Source: Fidelibacterota bacterium
GTDB taxonomy: Bacteria > Fidelibacterota > Marinisomatia > Marinisomatales > TCS55
Direction: 5' to 3'
DNA length: 10,704 nt
Assembly: GCA_014239505.1 (NCBI GenBank)
Contig: JAAZYT010000114.1
Span: 1-10,704, forward strand
In this document: piece after piece, positions 6,421-10,704 of the stretch
Position numbering within the stretch: the stretch's first letter is position 1
Layout of the letters: each line of letters begins with the position of its first letter
The notes under the pieces: model-generated
Told to the model about the DNA's origin: nothing
Database searches by the model: none
The model's input: the letters and a program-made list of their open reading frames with translations, nothing else
Program-made: the position numbers and the translations under genes

Positions 6421-8431
6421 AGTGAATTCTAAAAATAATAATTCAAATAAAATGTCAGATAAAAAGACAACAAACAATAAAAATAATAAAAAAAAACCTG
6501 ATCAGTTTCAATGGCAAAGAGCTGGAAAAACAAGTTTCGTTTGGATTCTTGTTATTATCTCAGCTGTCTTTTTATCAAACCTATTTACAAATCAGGGTGG
6601 AGAAGAGGTCGAAGTACAATATTCTGAATATCGTTCATTTTTAACTGATAACTTGATTGCTAAAGCTAGAATAGTAGATCAAGTGTTTCATGGTGAATTA
6701 TCAGAACCAAGGATGATTCTTAATTCAGGTGGAATATCTCGTGAAGTTGTGAACTTTCGATTAAAACTTCCTTTTGTTGACCGTGAAGTAATGAATGAGT
6801 GGGATAAATATGATGTAGATTATACATTTAAACAAAAATCAGTTGATTGGACTGGATATTTCTTAAACTTTTTACCATGGATTGCAATACTTGCTTTTTG
6901 GATTTTTCTTATGCGACGTATGCAGGGTGGTGGTGGAGGTATGAAGTCAATTTTTAATTTTGGAAAAAGTAAAGCAAAAATATGGACTTCAGATATGCCG
7001 AAGGTAACATTTAATGATGTCGCAGGTTGCGTGGAAGCAAAAGAAGAATTAAAAGAAGTCGTAGATTTTTTAAAAAAACCAAAGCGATATCAAAAGCTAG
7101 GAGCTAAAATTCCTAAAGGGGTTCTATTAGTAGGACAACCGGGAACAGGAAAAACATTACTGGCACGTGCTATAGCAGGGGAAGCTAATGTAGCTTTTTT
7201 TAGTTTGAGTGGTGCTGACTTTGTTGAAATGTTTGTAGGTGTTGGAGCTTCAAGAGTAAGAGACCTTTTTGAACAAGGTAAAAAGAATCAACCATGTATT
7301 ATTTTTATTGATGAATTAGATGCTGTTGGTAGACAGCGTGGCGCAGGTTTAGGTGGAGGGCATGATGAGCGAGAACAAACGTTGAATGCACTTTTGGTTG
7401 AGATGGATGGCTTTGAATCTCATGAAGATATTATATTAATGGCTGCGACAAATCGTCCTGATGTACTTGATTCTGCACTGCTTCGTCCTGGTAGATTTGA
7501 TAGGCAAGTGATAGTAGATGCTCCAGATTTAAAAGGACGATTAGGTATTCTAAAAGTTCACACTAAAAAAATAGTTTTAAATAAAAAGAAAATTGATTTA
7601 AATGCTATTGCTAAAGGTACTCCAGGAATGGTAGGTGCTGACCTTGAAAACATTGTAAATGAAGCAGCACTTCTTGCAGCAAGAAAGAAAAAACATTCAG
7701 TTGACATGGAAGACTTTGAGGAAGCAAAAGATAAAGTAATGATGGGTGTCCAACGAAAAAGTGTAGTCTTGACTGAAGATGAAAAGAAAACAACAGCTTA
7801 TCATGAAGCTGGCCATACTATAGTGGCTGCATTGACTGATGGTGCTGATCCCGTACATAAGGTAACTATTATTCCTCGCGGACGTGCTTTGGGCGTCACA
7901 ATGCAATTACCTATTGATGAGAAACATGGATATTCAAGAGGCTATATTGAAGGGCGTTTAGCAATATTAATGGGAGGACGTGCTGCCGAAGAGTTAATTT
8001 TTAATGAATTAACTACAGGTGCTGGAAATGATATAGAGCAAGCTACTCAAATTGCAAGAAAAATGGTTTGCGAGTGGGGTATGAGCGATGTCCTTGGTCC
8101 TATGACTTTTGGAAAGAAGAATGAAGAAATTTTTTTAGGAAGGGAAATCCAGAGTCACAGAGATTTTTCAGAAGTTACAGCTAGAATGATTGATGAGGAG
8201 GTCGTTAGAATAGTAAGGAAAGCCCAATCTACTGCGGAAAAAACTTTACAAGATAATAGTGGTTTACTAGAAAATATCGCAAATGCTTTACTAAAGTTTG
8301 AAACTATCGATGGAAAAGAAGTTGAAACTATAATGGCCGGAAAAACTATTAAGCGATTAAAAAATGGTTCTATAAAAAAACCAAAAAGTAAATCTTCAAA
8401 AAATACATCCAAAAATAATAAGCAAACTTAA
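6413..8431 (+). CDS. ftsH: ATP-dependent zinc metalloprotease FtsH
   Basis: FtsH is the membrane-anchored hexameric AAA+ protease that removes damaged membrane proteins and selected regulators. From the GTG start it has 672 residues. A cytoplasmic Asn/Lys-rich head (about 1-35) is followed by helix 1 (about 41-59), a periplasmic domain, helix 2 (about 147-168) and a glycine linker. The AAA+ domain has Walker A GQPGTGKT (241-248), pore loop MFVGVG (273-278), Walker B IIFIDE (296-301) and the second region of homology TNRPDVLDSALLRPGRFDRQ. The protease domain has zinc motif HEAGH (464-468) and the third-ligand aspartate in GAGNDIEQA (about 540). The tail is rich in lysine and serine. Walker A has glutamine where proline is usual (GPPGTGKT). 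A TTG at 6398 is a possible alternative start. The gene overlaps hpt by eight bases. Confidence 0.96.
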   Translation: MNKVNSKNNNSNKMSDKKTTNNKNNKKKPDQFQWQRAGKTSFVWILVIISAVFLSNLFTNQGGEEVEVQYSEYRSFLTDNLIAKARIVDQVFHGELSEPRMILNSGGISREVVNFRLKLPFVDREVMNEWDKYDVDYTFKQKSVDWTGYFLNFLPWIAILAFWIFLMRRMQGGGGGMKSIFNFGKSKAKIWTSDMPKVTFNDVAGCVEAKEELKEVVDFLKKPKRYQKLGAKIPKGVLLVGQPGTGKTLLARAIAGEANVAFFSLSGADFVEMFVGVGASRVRDLFEQGKKNQPCIIFIDELDAVGRQRGAGLGGGHDEREQTLNALLVEMDGFESHEDIILMAATNRPDVLDSALLRPGRFDRQVIVDAPDLKGRLGILKVHTKKIVLNKKKIDLNAIAKGTPGMVGADLENIVNEAALLAARKKKHSVDMEDFEEAKDKVMMGVQRKSVVLTEDEKKTTAYHEAGHTIVAALTDGADPVHKVTIIPRGRALGVTMQLPIDEKHGYSRGYIEGRLAILMGGRAAEELIFNELTTGAGNDIEQATQIARKMVCEWGMSDVLGPMTFGKKNEEIFLGREIQSHRDFSEVTARMIDEEVVRIVRKAQSTAEKTLQDNSGLLENIANALLKFETIDGKEVETIMAGKTIKRLKNGSIKKPKSKSSKNTSKNNKQT

Positions 8432-8456
8432 GTGGTGTAGGTCTCTTTAAGAGTTC

Positions 8457-9287
8457 TTGAATAATAAACAGTTTAAATCTTGGCTTAATTATCCGTCAAA
8501 AAGCCTTATAATGGGCATTTTGAATGTAACACCAGACTCTTTCAGCGATGGTGGTCAATTTACTAGTCCACAGCATGCAAGAGACCATGCGATTAAGATG
8601 GTTACTGAGGGTGTTGATATAATTGATATTGGAGGGGAATCTACACGCCCTGGAGCAAAGCCAGTTTCTTTAAAAGAAGAATTAAAACGTATAAAGCCAG
8701 TTATTGGAGCTATTCGAAAAGAATCAGATTGCCTTATTTCTATTGATACATATAAAGCTTCAGTCGCAGAAGTTGCATTAGATCTTGGCGCAAATATAGT
8801 AAACGATATATCAAGTTTATCTTTTGATAAAAATATGGCACATCTTGTTTCAAAAAATAATGTTCCAATTATTTTGATGCATATGCAAGGTTCGCCACAA
8901 AACATGCAGTTAAATACTTCTTATGATAATCTAATAAATGATTTAATTATTTTTTTTAAATCTAAAATTAAAATTGCTAGTGAAGCTGGAATTTCAAATA
9001 ATATGATTATATTAGACCCTGGTATTGGTTTTGGAAAAAAAGTTCAAGATAATTTTGAAATTATACGTGAATTAAAGCAAATTAAAGCTATGGGATATCC
9101 AATATTATTAGGACCATCAAGAAAATCTTTTATTGGACAAGTACTTGATCTTCCAGTTGAAGACAGATTGGAAGGGACAATGGCTTCTATTTCTGCAGGT
9201 ATACTAAATGGTGCTAATATAGTACGAGTACATGATATAATTGAAACAAAGCGTACTTTATCAGTTATAGAAAAAATTATTGGATAG
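8457..9287 (+). CDS. folP: Dihydropteroate synthase FolP
   Basis: FolP condenses 6-hydroxymethyl-dihydropterin pyrophosphate with p-aminobenzoate to give dihydropteroate, and is the sulfonamide target. The 276-residue TIM-barrel protein shows all the usual motifs: MGILNVTPDSFSDGG near the N-terminus, DIGGESTRPGA with the pterin/phosphate loop, ISIDTYK, NDISSL, ILMHMQGSPQNMQ, ILDPGIGFGKK, LLGPSRKSFIG and the final IVRVHDI. The start is taken as TTG at 8457. An in-frame stop lies just upstream at 8448-8450, and the only near ATG (8511) would begin directly at the first barrel strand. The upstream ribosome binding site is weak (AAGAG, three bases away), so expression may depend on translation from ftsH 25 bases before. 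The ftsH-folP order is also seen in E. coli. Confidence 0.95.
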   Translation: MNNKQFKSWLNYPSKSLIMGILNVTPDSFSDGGQFTSPQHARDHAIKMVTEGVDIIDIGGESTRPGAKPVSLKEELKRIKPVIGAIRKESDCLISIDTYKASVAEVALDLGANIVNDISSLSFDKNMAHLVSKNNVPIILMHMQGSPQNMQLNTSYDNLINDLIIFFKSKIKIASEAGISNNMIILDPGIGFGKKVQDNFEIIRELKQIKAMGYPILLGPSRKSFIGQVLDLPVEDRLEGTMASISAGILNGANIVRVHDIIETKRTLSVIEKIIG

Positions 9288-9294
9288 ATATTAA

Positions 9295-10071
9295 ATGTTT
9301 TTATTTCAAATAGGCTTTCTCACCGTTACACTAATTGATTTAATTGATTTACTCTTAGTCAGTTGGCTATTCTTTAAAGTATATATGTACTTTAAAGGAA
9401 CTCGTGCAGGTCAAATGCTTGCTGGACTTATTTTTCTAATGTTATCATCTTTCTTATTTAATGCATTTGGGCTCAGCGCCTCTTCATGGTTAGTAAACCA
9501 ATTTCAAACGGTTTGGGTAGTTGCATTTGTTATTTTATTCCAGCCAGAACTTAGACGTTTATTAATTTATGTTGGACAAACACGTTTTTTCCAAAGAATT
9601 TTTCGTGTAGGAACATCTCGTACTATTTTATCTATAGTTGAAGCTTCAATTCAATTACAAGAAAGGCATTGGGGTGGATTAATTGTTATACAGAGAGAAA
9701 CAGGATTGAGATCTTATAAAGAGCAAGGTACACAGTTAAAGGCAGAAGTTACAGCGCCATTGCTTGTATCAATTTTTAATCCTACTTCTCCTCTTCATGA
9801 TGGAGCTGTAATTATACAAAATGATATAATTGATGCAGCAGCATGTATATTACCTCTTACTGAAAGTAAAATGATAGATCCTGAAATGGGAACAAGACAT
9901 CGTGCAGCTCTTGGAATATCTGAAGAAACTGATGCTATTATAGTTTTAATATCGGAAGAAAAAGCAAGAATTTCAGTAGTTGAGGATGGTAGAATAGCTC
10001 ATATCAGTGTAGATGAAATTGGATTACTTAAATATTTAAATGATAGAATGTTTATTGCTTCAGGTGATTAA
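9295..10071 (+). CDS. cdaA: Membrane diadenylate cyclase CdaA (DAC domain)
   Basis: CdaA joins two ATP molecules into the second messenger cyclic di-AMP. The 258-residue product has three N-terminal membrane helices (about residues 8-30, 38-58 and 65-83), a short linker containing FQPELRRLL, and a cytoplasmic DAC domain. The active-site signatures are both present: SPLHDGAVII with the DGA triplet (169-171) and MGTRHRAALG with RHR (201-203), so the enzyme should be active. The start ATG is seven bases after the folP stop. In many bacteria cdaA is followed by cdaR (ybbR) and glmM; neither appears here, and a metal transporter follows instead. The domain assignment is firm; what c-di-AMP controls in this organism cannot be read from the window. 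Confidence 0.95.
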   Translation: MFLFQIGFLTVTLIDLIDLLLVSWLFFKVYMYFKGTRAGQMLAGLIFLMLSSFLFNAFGLSASSWLVNQFQTVWVVAFVILFQPELRRLLIYVGQTRFFQRIFRVGTSRTILSIVEASIQLQERHWGGLIVIQRETGLRSYKEQGTQLKAEVTAPLLVSIFNPTSPLHDGAVIIQNDIIDAAACILPLTESKMIDPEMGTRHRAALGISEETDAIIVLISEEKARISVVEDGRIAHISVDEIGLLKYLNDRMFIASGD

Positions 10072-10120
10072 TTATTATGTTTTACGTTAATCAATATATT
10101 TTTAAATATCATTCTAATAA

Positions 10121-10704
10121 ATGTCCATTTTAAACTATACGATAATTAGTGTATTAATTATTAGTTCAATCTCTTTGATTGGATTAGCTACACTCTCTTT
10201 ATCTAAAAAACTTTTAGATAAACTAATTACTTATTTAGTGAGTTTTGCTACAGGAACATTATTTGGTGGTGCTTTAATCCATTTATTGCCTCAAGCCTAT
10301 GCTTCAAATATAAATTCACTATACGTATCATTATGGACAATTGCAGGACTCTCAACTTTTTTTGTTATGGAAAAATTTTTCCGTTGGAGACATTGTCATC
10401 ATCCAACAACAAAAGATCATTTACATCCAATTATTCCAATGAATATTTTTGGAGATACAATACATAATTTTATTGATGGGGTACTTATTGCGATTAGTTA
10501 TTCAGCAAGTATACCACTAGGTATTGCTACATCGGTAGCTGTTCTTTTTCATGAGATTCCTCAAGAAATAAGTGATTTCTCAATTTTAATTAAAGGTGGA
10601 CTTTCTGTTAAAAAAGCTTTGATAGTAAATATACTAAGCTCGCTAGTCGCTTTGATTGGTGCATTAATTGCACTTCAAATGGGAAAAAATATCAACGGTT
10701 TTAC
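10121..10704 (+). CDS. ZIP-family metal transporter (3' end missing)
   Basis: The reading frame opens at ATG 10121 and runs off the window after 194 codons. ZIP proteins bring zinc, iron or other divalent metals into the cytoplasm. The two core metal-binding helices are visible: HNFIDGVLIAIS (residues 115-126; family HNFxDG) and HEIPQEISDFSIL (144-156; family HExPxExGD), the latter with serine where glycine is common. Helix 2 contains ATGTLFGGALIHLLPQA, typical of the family. The loop before helix 4 (RHCHHPTTKDHLHP, residues 90-103) carries five histidines and one cysteine, a likely metal-sensing or delivery loop. No strong ribosome binding site precedes the ATG. The 49-base gap after cdaA is the largest in the window, so a separate promoter is possible but not visible. 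Substrate metal cannot be assigned. Confidence 0.88.
   Translation, partial: MSILNYTIISVLIISSISLIGLATLSLSKKLLDKLITYLVSFATGTLFGGALIHLLPQAYASNINSLYVSLWTIAGLSTFFVMEKFFRWRHCHHPTTKDHLHPIIPMNIFGDTIHNFIDGVLIAISYSASIPLGIATSVAVLFHEIPQEISDFSILIKGGLSVKKALIVNILSSLVALIGALIALQMGKNINGF

Noticed and set aside
8443..8453. Short palindrome CTCTTTAAGAG before folP
   Set aside because: Five-base arms with a one-base centre cannot form a useful hairpin, and no operator is known to match. It may be chance, though it overlaps the weak folP ribosome binding site.
10096..10109. Inverted repeat ATATTT-TT-AAATAT after cdaA, possible terminator
   Set aside because: The arms are only A and T with a two-base loop; such repeats are expected by chance at this base composition and would not form a stable hairpin.
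10077..10133. 18-codon ATG frame between cdaA and the ZIP gene, a possible leader peptide
   Set aside because: It is very short, overlaps the ZIP start, lacks a ribosome binding site and has no attenuator-like structure nearby; chance is sufficient.
1..10704. Mobile element, CRISPR array, tRNA/rRNA gene, toxin-antitoxin or phage genes
   Set aside because: Read on both strands, I saw no regularly spaced repeats, transposase motifs, cloverleaf sequences or defence-type domains. Nearly all bases are covered by conserved housekeeping genes.

Overview
The window is strongly A+T-rich, and every gene I can support lies on the + strand. The genes are packed almost without gaps: several stop/start pairs share a base (TAATG), and the longest gene-free stretch is 49 bases. 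It reads as one continuous, or nearly continuous, bacterial operon. The gene content suggests a marine bacterium with a streamlined genome, possibly Candidatus Marinimicrobia (SAR406) or another FCB-group relative. That placement is an inference from base composition, a Bacteroidetes-like MetF and the gene order; there is no rRNA or other decisive marker.

Layout. Bases 1-1898 hold a cytochrome c maturation module: the end of ccmA, then ccmB, ccmC and a 41-codon ccmD-like gene that is easily missed. Bases 1898-4564 hold three metabolic genes: a type II (archaeal-type) glyceraldehyde-3-phosphate dehydrogenase homologue, a metallo-beta-lactamase-fold hydrolase of the glyoxalase II type, and a methylenetetrahydrofolate reductase. 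Bases 4574-10071 hold tilS, hpt, ftsH, folP and cdaA (tRNA-Ile lysidine synthetase, purine salvage, membrane protease, dihydropteroate synthase and c-di-AMP synthase). The window ends inside a ZIP-family metal transporter.

How the genes relate. CcmA/B/C/D should together move and present heme for covalent attachment to exported c-type cytochromes. MetF and FolP both belong to folate and one-carbon metabolism. The tilS-hpt-ftsH-folP-cdaA run combines two familiar bacterial arrangements, tilS-hpt-ftsH and ftsH-folP.

Most unusual points. The tilS reading frame has no ATG, GTG or TTG between the metF stop codon and its ATP-binding loop. The best start is an AUA codon behind a good Shine-Dalgarno sequence, in the gene whose product makes AUA decodable. 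The GAPDH homologue is of the type normally associated with archaea and has a changed sequence beside its catalytic cysteine. CcmA and CcmC each carry a changed signature motif. I found no mobile element, CRISPR array, RNA gene or clear terminator, and no convincing new multi-gene system: this is mainly a housekeeping region with some unusual details.
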